Below, piece after piece: positions 52,440-63,225 of a DNA stretch of 64,000 bases. Source of the DNA: Epiperipatus broadwayi (lineage: Eukaryota > Onychophora > Udeonychophora > Euonychophora > Peripatidae); the NCBI GenBank assembly GCA_028023455.1, contig JAQFVV010000021.1, positions 3,436,853-3,500,852 on the forward strand. The letters are read 5' to 3'. The translations under genes and the position numbers were made by a program. The stretch's first letter is position 1. Each line of letters opens with the position of its first letter. Under the pieces are notes generated by a model. The model had not been told where the DNA came from. It saw nothing but the letters and a program-made list of their open reading frames with translations, and ran no database searches.

Positions 52440-53085
52440 TTATAGTTAAACAAATAGGTAAAAACTAGTGCTGGAGAGTTGCATTAGATTCTAAGATGTA
52501 AATGCACTGCTCACAAATTCAAGGCTCCAGACTGATGAAAGCCACAAGCTAGAAACTAGTCTGGGAATGTTGGATAAGGGATTTTATGCACAAACCTTCC
52601 TGCATCCATTGATTATGAAGGCTTGCACTTGGTGGCACTGCTGTAAGGAGTGTTTTGTACTCATTAACAGCATGTGTAAGCAAATGAAATGGTGATCATG
52701 TGATGTTTTACTGGTTTATACCTATCATGCCCATAGGATAATGGTGACTGTGGTTTTTGAAAAACCAAAGACACCAAAATGTATGGATGCTAAACTGAGT
52801 TCAGATCTATATGACTATACAGACAAATGAGCTTGGGTTGGAAACATTATAGTGTTTTCATCTTGGAATCCTAGCTTTATAGTTAAATAAAGAGATAAAA
52901 AGTGGCTGCTGGAAGGTTGCATTAGATCCTAAGGATCTAGGTGCAGTGCTCTCAAATCCAAAGCTTCTCACTGATGACAGCTACAATTTCTAGAAACTAG
53001 TCTGGTAATGGATGAGTAGGCACTAGGTTGGGATTTTATGTACAAACCAAAACCTTGCATTTTCTGGCACTACTGTATGGAGAGT
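52440..53085 (+). mobile_element. Family A head-to-tail tandem dimer
   Basis: Two plus-oriented units follow one another. The first hammerhead begins at 52517, the second at 52956, a period of 439 bp. In between lie the terminus GTGATCATGTGATGTTTTA and the middle section (AGACACCAAAATGTATGG, GTTCAGATCTATATGAC), ending GTGGCTGCTGGAAGGTTGC. A tandem array separated by ribozymes is what rolling-circle or multimeric RNA intermediates would leave. The second unit is truncated at GAGAGTTTGAAGC. No duplication was identified. Confidence 0.8.
52517..52575 (+). ncRNA. Type I hammerhead ribozyme motif, family A
   Basis: ATTCAAGGCTCCAGA, CTGATGA, stem II AGC-CACAA-GCT, GAAAC, TAGTC, TGGGAATGTTGGAT. The core is intact. 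Stem II differs from the consensus GGC/GCC at one pair on both sides, so the helix is kept. The inner stem I has two mismatches. The downstream sister motif at 52956-53013 keeps CTGATGA, GAAAC and TAGTC, but its stem II is disrupted by TTTCT. Confidence 0.7.
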
Positions 53086-53089
53086 TTGA

Positions 53090-53560
53090 AGCAAAGAAAG
53101 TAGTTTACTGTTTAAGACTCGATCAGGATCTTTAGAAACAAGGGAATATGCACATAAATGGAAAAATATGGGTGATTTAGTCTGTAAGTTATGTAGGGAA
53201 AGCATAGAAAACATTAGGCATCTGTTAATTGAATCCAAATGCCAGCAAGCAGAAAGGGTACAAATAATGAAGTTGTGGAAGAATAAATATAAACAAAGTG
53301 ATTATACAGAAAGTGGGTTCTTGTTTTTTATGCTGGTTTTGGGAAATGATATGAGGGATTTAGATATAAAGGCCATGGAGTTGACAAAAATTATGTTGTG
53401 GAAATGGGATGGAGCAGGATAGAGAAAAAAATGGGAAAAACTTAGGGTGGAAAATGGAAAAGTGGCTAACAGGTTTCTCTAGTCATAGTGCTGAGAGATT
53501 TCTGACTTCGAAAAAGGAGAAGCCACAGTGCATCGCATCGCATTGTTCTTATTTACTTTG
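53090..53560 (+). pseudogene. LINE reverse-transcriptase C-terminal fragment
   Basis: An open frame readable from about 53115 to 53422 gives RSGSLETREYAHKWKN then CKLCRESIENIRHLLIESKC. The arrangement C-x2-C-x8-H with a later C is the zinc-knuckle-like end of many non-LTR retrotransposon polyproteins, and the preceding basic stretch ending in a short R-x-G motif is also typical. The stop at 53420 is followed by RKNGKNLGWKMEKWL in the next frame. It lacks the RT core and belongs to a different LINE clade from the RTE element. It begins right at the end of the family A dimer. From 53561 to 54240 nothing else is recognised. Confidence 0.5.
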
Positions 53561-54244
53561 GTGTTCTTTTATTTTAAATTATAATAATTTTAAAATATTT
53601 TCATTTTTAACTCGAAAAATGAATTATGAAAAGAAGAAATAAAAATAGTACATTAATTGAAAAATAAAAATTAATTTAAAAAGGAATTTACTTTTCTTTT
53701 ATATTTTTAAATATTGGTTTAGCAAATTTGTTTATACATCTAAATACAATGGATTTTTCTTTCATTTTTAATTTTCTACCGCATTTTCTTTTAAATGAAG
53801 TAGAGAAAAGTCTTTAGCAAAGATTAACTTTTCAGTCGGTAAGCTGAAAAAAAAAAAAACTTTTTAATAAATGATAAAATTCCATTTATATCATGATTAT
53901 AATTACTTTCCATAAAATTTTTGCCACCTTCCATAAAAATTTTGCCTTCTGGTGCAAAATTTTTAAAACACACTATACAAATAAATTTGAATACTTCCCC
54001 TTTCACTTATTTCGAAGAATATTGATAGATATTGGAAAAGAAAACAATTTCAGTATTTAATTTTAAATGTCAAACCAATCATGCAGCTTTTAAGTTCTAA
54101 AATTTGTCTTTCAATAGTTGCTCATTTAAAATCATATTGCATCATGGGAAAAAATTTGATTTTCATACATTTTTCTCAATATTTTTTTATATCAATAAAC
54201 CAAATCTGATATTTCTTTTGATAAATCTTTCTTAATAGTAGCTT

Positions 54245-54430
54245 TACAATTACTATCTCTACAACCTGGATTCGGTTGGGAAAAATTTAAAATATTTTTT
54301 CAAGGTTCTAATCAAAAGTTTTTTATCCAGGTAGCTTGCCTATATCCAACCCATATAACTACCTAATAAGAGTCAGTAAATGGGTATGTAACTAGAAGCT
54401 AAAGCAAGAATAGAAAACTATCAAATATTC
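54245..54430 (+). repeat. tRNA-derived SINE (S family)
   Basis: ACAACCTGGATTCGGTTGGG occupies the B-box region. The tail carries CAGGTAGCTTGCCTATATC, CCATATAACTACCTAATAAG and GTCAGTAAATGGGTATGTAA, as in the copies at 195 and 28555. The A box is weak. Confidence 0.4.
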
Positions 54431-55093
54431 ATCACTCAGAATAGGCATGTGTGCCTAATGCAATCTATTTCATTATTTCGCTCTGAAGACTATCGAAAAG
54501 CCTATGTTTTGCATTGATTTATTTACCATATTTCAAATAGTTGTGATCTTATTTACACTTAACTTGAATATTCTGTACTTAAACTAAAATAAATATTTTA
54601 AAAATCCTATACTTAATTATAAACAGGTTTAAAAAGACAGTTTTTTTTCTGTTTTCTTCTTCACATGCTTTTATACTCATTATTCTGTTTTGGGTCAAAT
54701 TTTGTAATTCAACTTTCTCCCACTTGCTAAATTTCCAATCTACATATATATATTCCTAATGACAACAAGGCTGAGAAAGGAGTTTGCTATTAACTGAAAG
54801 GAGACCCTTTGATTCCTCTTGGAAGCCTAAAAGAAACTGAGCAGGGCAAATTCCTAATGTCCATTCCATACGTTCTTGTTGTTGCAGCTGTTATTACTAT
54901 GTGATTATTCATATAGTATACGAACATGGATGGGCTGCTCACCAACATGCATTAGCCAGCATGGTGTGTTTATTGGCTTTTTACCTCTGAGTTTAAGATC
55001 AAGAAACACCATGGTCTTTCTTCTCAGTGCCTGATAAGGCAGAATGAATGTTTGTGTAAATGATAAATATTTTTCCAATACATATATACAATT

Positions 55094-56430
55094 ATGACAG
55101 ACAAAAATAAAGCATGGCCCTTATTCCCAGGAGAGTGTAAAGTCACCAACCAAGGCAGCGGTTGGTGGCCAAAGGCAGAGGGTGCTAAGAATCCCCTGAT
55201 TGCGGACCCAGGCTGCCATGTGATGATGACTTTTTATTTAGGTACTTACAACTGCAGATCACTTTCAAGTGAAGGAAGATTGCAAGAATTAGAAGAAGAA
55301 CTCTCTTATATTAAATGGGACATTATTGGACTTTGTGAAGTTAGAAGAAAAGGTGAAGAGACAATTGATTTAAAAAGTGGACATATACTCTATTATAAAG
55401 GCACAAATATTGGAAATACAAGTGGAGTAGGATTCATTATAAATAAAAAGTGGAAGAACAATATTGTGGAGATTGATGGTGTATCGGACAGAGTGGCAAG
55501 ATTAGTTATACAACTTAATAGCAGATACCAAATGCAGATAATTCAGGTTTATGCCCCAACAAGTTCTCATAGTGATGAAGTAGTAGAAGATTTTTATATG
55601 GATGTACAAAAGGCTTTTGATCAGAGTAAACAACATTTTAAAATTGTTATGGGAGACTTTAATGCTAGAATTGGTAGACAAATGAAAGATGAAATTGCTG
55701 TAGGTAATTTTGGTTATGGTAATAGAAATGAGAGAGGACTTAGACTTGTGGAGTTTGCAGAAAAAGAAAAACTTTATATTATGAATTCATTTTTTGAGAA
55801 AAATGTTAAAAGGAAATGGACATGGAAGCATCCAAATGAAGGTACAGCAGAATTGGATTATATTTTGACTAACAGAAAATACATATTTCAAGATTGTAAT
55901 GTTCTTAATAAATTTAACACAGGAAGTGATCATTGATTAGTAAGGTGTAAGTTACGTGTTAATGTAAAACTAGAAAGGCAAAAATTATTAAGAAAAACAA
56001 TATTTACAGTTGATATTCCTAATCTTCAGAAACATTCTAATGAATTTAAATTAGAACTTACAAATAGGTTTCAAGTGTTAGGAGATTTTGAACATGATAC
56101 AGATTTGAATGAAATTAATATGAAAATAACTGATACACTTTTAAAAACTGCAACAAATATAGCTGGTAGAAAAAAGCAGCAATTGACTAATAAAATTTCT
56201 ACTGAGACTAGAGAATTTATGAAGAAAAGAAGGAATATGAAGATATACAAAAATGATGTATTAAAAAGAATTGAATATCTCGAATTTTGTAAAATGGTAC
56301 AGAAAAGAGTTGAAAATGATATAAGAAAGTATAACTGTGAAATAGAAAGGAAAGCTGTAGAAGAAAATAAAAGTCTCAAAAATGTTAAACAACATTTTGG
56401 TATTGGTAGGAAATTTATATCTGCAATAAG
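55094..56430 (+). pseudogene. RTE LINE endonuclease part of the polyprotein
   Basis: The frame opens at 55094. A second candidate start at 55226 (MTFYLGTYNCRSLSS) is closer to the usual endonuclease start. AP-endonuclease signatures follow: GTYNCRSL, then IGLCEVRRKG with the catalytic Glu, then QVYAPTSSHSD, MGDFNARIG (about residue 187) and GSDH near residue 277. This domain nicks the target to prime reverse transcription. An in-frame TGA at 55934-55936 follows GSDH where Arg is expected. The same frame continues through a lysine-rich linker to about 56430, where an A-run carries a 1 bp frameshift. This kind of sequence is often mislabelled as a craniofacial development protein 2-like host gene. 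Confidence 0.8.
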
Positions 56431-58048
56431 AAAAAAGATGGAATTATTACTAAAAAGAGAGATGACATCATGAAATTGGTAGAAGATTTTTATCAAGAAT
56501 TATATAGTAATAAGGAACAAGTACCTCCTATATCTATTACATCTTCCGAATTGCCCAGAATTTTAAATGAAGAAGTGAGACATGCAATTAAGTGTATGAA
56601 GAAAGGAAAGGCTCCAGGAAATGATAGAATTATAATTGATATATTAAAAGAAGCAGGTGAAGAAATAGAAACAATTTTAGCAAAGTTATATACCAAATGT
56701 ATAAATGATAAAGATGTACTGGAAGATTGGAAGAATGCAGTAATAATATTAATATTTAAAAAAGGTGATAAAGAAGATATAAGAAATTACAGACCTATCA
56801 GCCTTTTATCAGTTTTATATAAAATTTTTACCAAGATAATTACAACTCGTCTTTAGAGAACTTTGGATTTCCACCAACCAAGAGAACAAGCTGGATTTAA
56901 AAGTGGTTTTAGTACAATAGATCATATCCAGGTATTGAGAGAAGTCATAAAGGACAAACAAATATGAGTTGTCATTATGTTTTGGATTTGTAGATTATGA
57001 AAAGGCATTCGATTCTATACACATTTCTTCAGTGATTAAAGCATTGGATCATCAAGGTATAGATCCAGGATATTGTTATATTTTAAAGAATATTTATAAA
57101 AATGCAACAGCAACAATTAGATTACATAGTGATACTGGAAAAATCAACATTGAGAAAGGTGTAAGACAAGGTGACTCCATATCTTCAAAACTCTTTACAG
57201 CAGTGCTGCAAGAAGTATTTTGTGGATTAAAATGGGAAACTAAAGGAGTGAAAGTAAATGGAGAGTATTTAAGTCATTTAGATTTTGCAGATGATGTAGT
57301 TGTTTTTTCAAATAATGCTTCAGAGCTGCAGGAAATGTTGCAGGAGTTAGCAGATGAAAGTAGAAAAGTAGGACTAAAGATAAATGTTAAAAAGACTAAA
57401 GTAATGTTTAATCGATTTGCTCAAAATATGAAAATAAAGATTGATTATGAAGAATTAGAAGAAGTTAACAGTTACAAATACCTTGGTCAGATTACTAATA
57501 CAGATGGAACCATAATGGAGGAAATTAATCATAGAATTAAACTTGGTTGGAGTGCTTTTGGTAGAAATAACTTGATACTAAAAGGAAATATGCCTATGTG
57601 TTTGAAAAGGATGGTTTTTAACAAATGTGTTTTACCAGTCCTTACTTATGGATCTGAGACTTGGACACTTAATAGAAGAGCAATACAGAGACTTCAGACC
57701 ACTCAAATGAGTATGGAGAGATGTATGTTGGGAGTAACAAGAAGAGATCGAAAACACAATGTATGGGTAAGACAACAAACAGGTGTTACTGACCTTATTG
57801 AAAAAATTAAAAGATTGAAATGGAGTTGGGCTGGACATATTGCTAGAAAAGATGATAATAGATGGACAATTGAAATTTTAAACTGGATTCCAAGAGATTG
57901 TAAAAGACCCAGAAAGAGACCACATGTGAGATGGATGGATGAAATAAGAAAATGTGCAGGGGTGTTGTGGAAAAGAGAACCTAAAGATCGGAGAAGATGG
58001 ATTAAACTTGGAGAGACCTTCATCCTGCAGTGGATTGATAATGGTTGA
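56431..58048 (+). pseudogene. RTE LINE reverse transcriptase part of the polyprotein
   Basis: After the shift the protein resumes as [13 protein letters not shown], then [11 protein letters not shown] and [18 protein letters not shown], the RT fingers. A TAG at 56854-56856 interrupts TTRL, and a further shift near 56955-56965 moves it to the frame starting FGFVDYEKAFDSI. GVRQGDSISSKLF and HLDFADDVVVF follow. FADD at 57284-57295 is the catalytic aspartate pair. The C-terminal end, YGSETWTLN, WAGHIARKDDNRWT and RPHVRWMDEIRK, is the conserved RTE tail. The frame from 56969 to the stop at 58048 is intact over 359 codons. Confidence 0.85.
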
Positions 58049-58065
58049 TGATGATGATGATGATG
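58046..58065 (+). repeat. TGA trinucleotide tail of the RTE LINE
   Basis: About six to seven TGA/ATG repeats directly after the reading frame. The first TGA is the stop codon. RTE elements commonly end in such short simple repeats, so this marks the 3' terminus. Confidence 0.8.
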
Positions 58066-58119
58066 AATGACAACATGTGTTTTTAAAATTTGCAAATAAT
58101 TTTAGGGAAAATTTACATT

Positions 58120-58230
58120 TTGTTTTTCTCTCGTGTCATAGCATCAGCCGGGAAGCGAACCCACTAACCCGGGACAAGTGCTTGTAAAGCAGCTGTTGTT
58201 GACCTCTCGACCACACAATTTTTAAGTTTA
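58120..58230 (-). repeat. tRNA-derived SINE (G family)
   Basis: Minus strand: GTGGTCGAGAGGTCAACAAC, CAGCTGCTTTACAAGCAC, GTCCCGGGTTAGTGGGTTCG, CTTCCCGGCTGATGCTATG, then poly(A). It includes a small duplication in the B-box region (GGGTTAGTGGGTTCG). It lies 50 bp beyond the LINE. Confidence 0.55.
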
Positions 58231-58496
58231 TTTCGTCATATCGATGCTAATAATGATCTAGAAGCAATTCTGAACTGATTTAGATAACTCAGCGTTACAT
58301 ACTTAAAATTAAAATATCAAAAATATATATTTTTATTCAGCTTTCACAAATAAAAGCACTGTTATGAGAATTCACGTCAGATTTTTTTATAAATCTGGTG
58401 ACTAGAATCACATTGACAGAAACAAGTTTTTTGCAACTTTTATTTAACGAAGTGTTACAATAACATTTCTCAAATGAAATTTGCATATAACATCCA

Positions 58497-58926
58497 TTTT
58501 TGGCCTATAAACCACTAAACATCACATGATGACCATTCTTTATGCTTATACAAGCTGTTTACACAGAAGCAAAACTCTGTACAGTAGCACCACTCAGTGA
58601 AAGCCAGAGTAATTAATGGATGCAGGAAAGTTTGTACATAAAATATCTATCTAGTGCCTACTCATCCAACATCCCCAAACTAGTTTCTAGCTTGTGGCTT
58701 TCATCAGTAAGGAGCCTAAGATCTATGTGCAATTCTCTCAGATTGAAGGCTTTGAAGGCTCCTCACTGATGAAAGCCACAAGCTAAAAACTAGAGTATGG
58801 ATATTGGATGAGTAGGCAGTAGATGGAATTTTATGCACAAACCTTCCTGCATTTATTGATTATTCTGGCTTATAATAAGTGGTGCTTCTGTATGGAAAGT
58901 TTTGCCACTGTGTTTTTTGGCATATA
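58497..58926. mobile_element. Family A inverted dimer, 404 bp, 13 bp TSD
   Basis: TTTTTGGCCTATA (58497-58509) and TTTTTGGCATATA (58914-58926) differ at one position. It starts with the terminus AACCACTAAACATCACATG and ends AAAGTTTTGCCACTG. The minus-strand hammerhead at 58664-58721 has CTGATGA, stem II AGC-CACAA-GCT and GAAAC, with T at the cleavage position. The plus-strand one at 58753-58808 has AAAAC and no cleavage triplet. From 58927 to 59525 nothing else is seen. Confidence 0.85.
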
Positions 58927-59525
58927 TGTGAATCTATTTATCAGCTTAAAAAAATCTGACTTGTGAATCAATATAGATATGTTTTTATTTGTGAATATTG
59001 AAGAAATTTTTTTTTTCTTTTTAATGCGTTTATATAAATAAAAGCATTCCTTTAAAAATATATATAAATATATATACTTTATTTGACCTTTATCTCTTTA
59101 TCATAATATTTATAAAATAGATATAACATTTTTAAAATATTAAATGCTTTTATTGATTGTGTACTAAAACAAAAAAAAAAGTATTGTTTCTTCAACCATA
59201 ATTGGGGTTTTTAGACTTAACTTTAAATAAAAACATATGCAGTCGAGAAAGGCACATATTGGAAATGATCAACAATATAAGCTCTGTGCAGTTCTTAATT
59301 AGTTCGTTTTACTAATTAATCAATTATTAATTAACCTCACTTAATAATGCTGCAGAAGTTTTCACTCTTTTAAAGAAAGCAAGTACAATTATAGCTTAGC
59401 ATACCTAAATGATATTTATGATTTAGGTCTTATTTATTTCATCTCAAGGTCCTTTACTGGATTTGTTTGCAGGCTTAAACATTAGGAGTACTAACAAAAT
59501 ATAACTAGATCATTAGGATGCCTTG

Positions 59526-60007
59526 TTATATACCAGGGGTGGCCAACTTTTGGGTTCATAAGATCTACTTTTTATTTTTAAAATGTGTTGCGATTGACTG
59601 GTTGTCATAGGTGATCAACTTGTTGTCATAGGCATAGTCTAAGTGGAGGGAGATGTGAAATACATATTATTTTTATATATCTACCTAGTAAAAAAATAAC
59701 AATTATTTAATGGGCCAAAAAACTCATGTCCAGGGGAATTAAAGCAACATGAGTATTAATAATATTTATTAATTCAAATTAGCTACATTAAGTCAAGATT
59801 AAAAATATTATTTTCAATAATGATACGACTTAGTGGACTTCACCTATCTAGCATTGAAAAAAAATTTAAAACAAAAACAAAAATAACAAAAAAACTTGAA
59901 AATCTTGACTAAATTTGTTTCACTCATTACCCGACAGCTCTTGCCTGATTGGCCTCGCAATCGATCGGTGGATCACGATCGACTTGTTGGACACCCCTGT
60001 TATATAC
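59526..60007. mobile_element. hAT-type MITE, 466 bp, with 8 bp TSD
   Basis: TTATATAC occurs exactly at 59526-59533 and 60000-60007, an 8 bp target-site duplication as made by hAT transposases. The element at 59534-59999 begins CAGGGGTGGCCAAC and ends GTTGGACACCCCTG, terminal inverted repeats differing at one position. Subterminal GATCAACTTGTTGTC and GGATCACGATCGACTTG are also partly inverted. The interior is AT-rich and has no transposase frame, so it depends on a hAT transposase elsewhere. Confidence 0.85.
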
Positions 60008-61795
60008 TATATAACTGTTGAAAAATCAATAATAACATGTAAGAATGATGAATAAAGTATTCCTTACAGATCTACTTATCTAAATAAAAATGAGGTTGAA
60101 ACTTAAGAACCCGTAAAATGTATAACAATTGCAATATAGCACAGTTTTATATAAGTTTAATAGTTACTTACACTTATACAGCCTGAACGTAAGATAAATC
60201 ACATTTAATCCCATTCAATATCACCAATAATAATATTAAATAAAAATATTACCTGAACCTTAGCATAGTAATATCTGAGGAAATTTCACTACTACAACAA
60301 CAACAATAATAATATCAACAACAACTAACTAACTAAAAAGAAGCAATTATAAGAAAATGCATTAAATAATCATTCAATGGTTATGATGATTTAAAATTTA
60401 TCCCAATGAAATATTGATACTTGAAAAATATTCCAAAGTTCTTGGGAATTTACAAACACTTTTAAAATAACAGCACCGAAGATGATGTAAAGCACAGTTA
60501 ATTTCACTTTGATATGTAATCCTTTCTGGAGCACAATTTCAAGATTAATAAATTCATTTAGCTTACTTTCAATTCGAGGTAAGCTATATTTAACACGTTA
60601 ATCTATTTTAAGATTGCTTATAATTTCGATGTTTATTATATTTGATAATCCATAATTCAGGAATAGCATTTAAATATTTAGCTTTCATAATTCATTATCC
60701 ATTTAATGGTATTTAAATATTTTGTGTTGATAATCCATAATGAATTTCTTTAAGCATTGGATATAAATTCATAGTGTGTTAATCACATTAATTTAATCCA
60801 TCTGAAAAGATGTTATAATTTTATCCAAGAATTATCATTCATTTATAGATCATTAATTCAGGTTAGTAATAATTCTGATCGTATATCTGATCAAGCAAAT
60901 AATTTATCAATCATAAATAATGTGATTTTCATTAATTTTTGAATTAAAGTTCAGCTTTCTCCAAGCGATGAACTTTATGGAACATGTTTGAGTTGAAAAA
61001 TTATTATTTAACGTTTTTCCTTCCATAATTAAAAATCAGATAAATTCAGAATATTGAGACTTAATTAATATGCATTTTCTTGAAATGAAGAGAACAATTT
61101 ATTTACAAAATTCTGAAAATAACACCAGCAACTTATTTGAAATTAATAAATATAACTTTTTCAAATATAGCAGCTATTTATCATTACTTCCGGTTGAAAA
61201 GGTTTAGCAATTTATAGTTGAAATACTGAAACAGCATTCCATAAGTCAATTTATCCGTTTCCCACTAACAGATGATTGAAATAAATAAGATTTTCTAAAA
61301 TAAAGAATTAATTAATTAATCAATGATGATTTCTGGTTTATCTGTAGTTGTTCATCTTTTTCCTAATACAAGTCATTTTTAACCAGCAAAGGCAAGATTA
61401 GTTGGCCTACTCAACCATGTTGAAGACCAACAAACTATCTATTTAAAAGTTTTAACCTGCTTAAATCTTGATGGCAATAAAAAATTGTGAAGACTGTCTG
61501 AATTTTCCAAAATTTCAGCTTTTATATTCAACTGGTCACCTGTCCGATTCAATATATTACCCATGATGCATTGGGATTTCTTGGTTTTTCCAGGAAAATT
61601 TGGAAATAGTTGTCATGGTTATTGCCAGGCAAAATGATAGATGCTATGATTTTTGAATCAACATGGCAAAACTTTTTACAAACATTCAAAAATGAAGACA
61701 AAAGAAAATAATTTTAAGGTTTCACAATTGCTTCATCCTTACTTCCAGACTTTAAAAATAATATTACAAACATTTATTTAAAATAAAGAGATCAT
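60008..61795. other. 1.8 kb without recognisable feature
   Basis: AT-rich DNA with a short degenerate run of CAACAACAATAATAATA at about 60290-60325 and repeated ATTTAAATATT-type words around 60660-60720. No open frame above 60 codons, no tRNA-like sequence and none of the repeat families of this window was found. Confidence 0.5.
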
Positions 61796-61998
61796 AAACT
61801 TGTAAACTTTTTCAGAGGCAAAACTGTCCATGCAGTAGCACCACTCAGTGCAAACAGAGTAATCAATGGATGCATGAAGGTTACTCTGGTTTGCACTGAG
61901 TGGCACTACTGTATGGAGAGTTTTGCCTCTGTGAAAAACAGATTGTGTAAGCCTATAGAATGGTGATCATGTGATGTTTGATGGTTCAAACTTGTAAA
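61796..61998. mobile_element. Small family A hairpin with 11 bp TSD
   Basis: AAACTTGTAAA is exact at 61796-61806 and 61988-61998. The next three bases agree at two of three positions, so the original may have been 14 bp. Inside, GAGGCAAAACTGTCCATGC...GATGCATGAAGG meets its inverted copy TTACTCTGGTTTGCACTGAG...GAGAGTTTTGCCTC, and the single terminus GTGATCATGTGATGTTTGA follows. No hammerhead remains. From 61999 to 62600 nothing else is seen. Confidence 0.8.
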
Positions 61999-62636
61999 GT
62001 TCTCAACATTTATTTTATTAAGTTTAAATTGGCATTTTAATAAATAATATTATTTAATAAATATCCTAGAAAACTAAATTAATTCAACTAATTTTACTAA
62101 ATGTAAATTTAAACACATAAGCTTTTACACACACCTACACACAAAATATAAAAATGTAAGAACTGTTTGTTCTACACATAAATAAAATGTAATATGAAAT
62201 ATAATCATTTTACATTAAATATTTTAGTGTTATAATATTACACTTATAATTCTATTCAATATTTCTATATTAAACTATGTGTATTATATATGTGAGCACA
62301 TCTGTTTGTTTATTCAATTCCATAGGTTTGTTTTTTAATAACAATAATGACAAAAATAAGCATTCATATTTTTTCTATAGCATTGATCATAAAGTCTACC
62401 CTAAAAGCCATTTTTAAATGCTTTATAAAAATTATATTTTCTCTTGAGCATTATTAATACGAGAGACTTTTAAATTTGATATTGATTATATAATATGCCA
62501 TTCAACCAGTGATAGTGATGAATATATTTGCTTAACTATAATAAATTAAGCCAATAAAATTTTTACAGTTTTAATTTATGATAACAATTTACCAAAGCAT
62601 CTATAAGTTTATAATATATATATATATATATAACAA

Positions 62637-62792
62637 TAAAAATAATAAATATAATGATAATTAACTAATTATATACAGTCTTTCAATCTGCAGAAGTACT
62701 TTCAGTTAAGAAATTAATCAAAAATACTTCTGAAGACTGAAAGACTGTATATAATAGTTAATTATCATTAATTATTATTTTTATTGTTACTA
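62637..62792. repeat. Foldback of ~155 bp, possible hammerhead relic
   Basis: ATAAAAATAATAAATATAAT, TATACAGTCTTTCAATCTG on the left; CTGAAAGACTGTATATAAT, ATTATTATTTTTATTGTTAC on the right. Each arm reads outward CTGAAGA or CTGCAGA followed almost at once by TGAAAGACTGT. It has the shape of a hammerhead with stem II deleted, but this is only suggestive. Confidence 0.45.
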
Positions 62793-63009
62793 CAATAGTT
62801 TTTAATTAACGAACATTTTATTTGTATATATAAAATATATGAACTAACTCAAGGAAAAATAAAAATATAAAAATACTATACTTTTTTAGGAATTATCTCT
62901 TAAATATCATGTACTCAGATAAAAAGATTATCTGTTTCAAAACCATTTGGTTATACTTTATATAGTCTAATTGTTAGAAATATTTTAAAGTACATTGGGT
63001 CTCTGAAAT

Positions 63010-63225
63010 AAATTATTAAAACCAATTCCTCACTGTCAAATATAAGATCATAAGACTTAGATGTAAAATATGAAATGAAACCATTAAAAGCAAAATCTAT
63101 TTGTACTACTCCAGATCTGCCACCTGGACTTTTAGTAATTAATAAATCCAAGATGGTAGGCTTTAGTAAATTCTTAAAAAACCTTGTGTAATCTGGAGTC
63201 AGGGGATATGTTTTTTTACTATATA
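63010..63225 (-). pseudogene. Possible LINE endonuclease scrap
   Basis: The 118-codon minus frame (63307-62951) is uninteresting at both ends, but its middle, YTRFFKNLLKPTILDLLITK then SPGGRSGVVQIDFAFNGFISYF, resembles the last part of LINE AP-endonuclease domains (a LIDLIIT-type strand, then SGV...FSDH...YF). The expected SDH triad is changed to NGF. This piece is more GC-rich than its flanks. It is not the RTE element, which has a different sequence here. Recognition rests on a short stretch, so treat with caution. Confidence 0.3.

Larger units (their letters stand above)
54758..58075 (+). mobile_element. Near full-length RTE-type LINE with 10 bp TSD
   Basis: The repeat AATGACAACA at 54758-54767 and 58066-58075 brackets a 3.3 kb element (54768-58065), the usual full length of RTE-clade LINEs. 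A leader of about 330 bp with little coding sense precedes the open frame. The 3' untranslated region is almost absent: the stop codon at 58046-58048 lies inside a TGA trinucleotide run that forms the tail. Both traits are typical of RTE elements. The order is AP-endonuclease, then reverse transcriptase, then a C-terminal part. Four lesions (listed under the coding entries) make it inactive. Confidence 0.85.

Noticed and set aside
55094-55936. 280-codon frame read as a host gene similar to craniofacial development protein 2
   Set aside because: Endonuclease motifs, continuity with an RT domain in the next frames, the TSD and the TGA tail show that it is a LINE. That gene name is a common database mislabel for such sequences.
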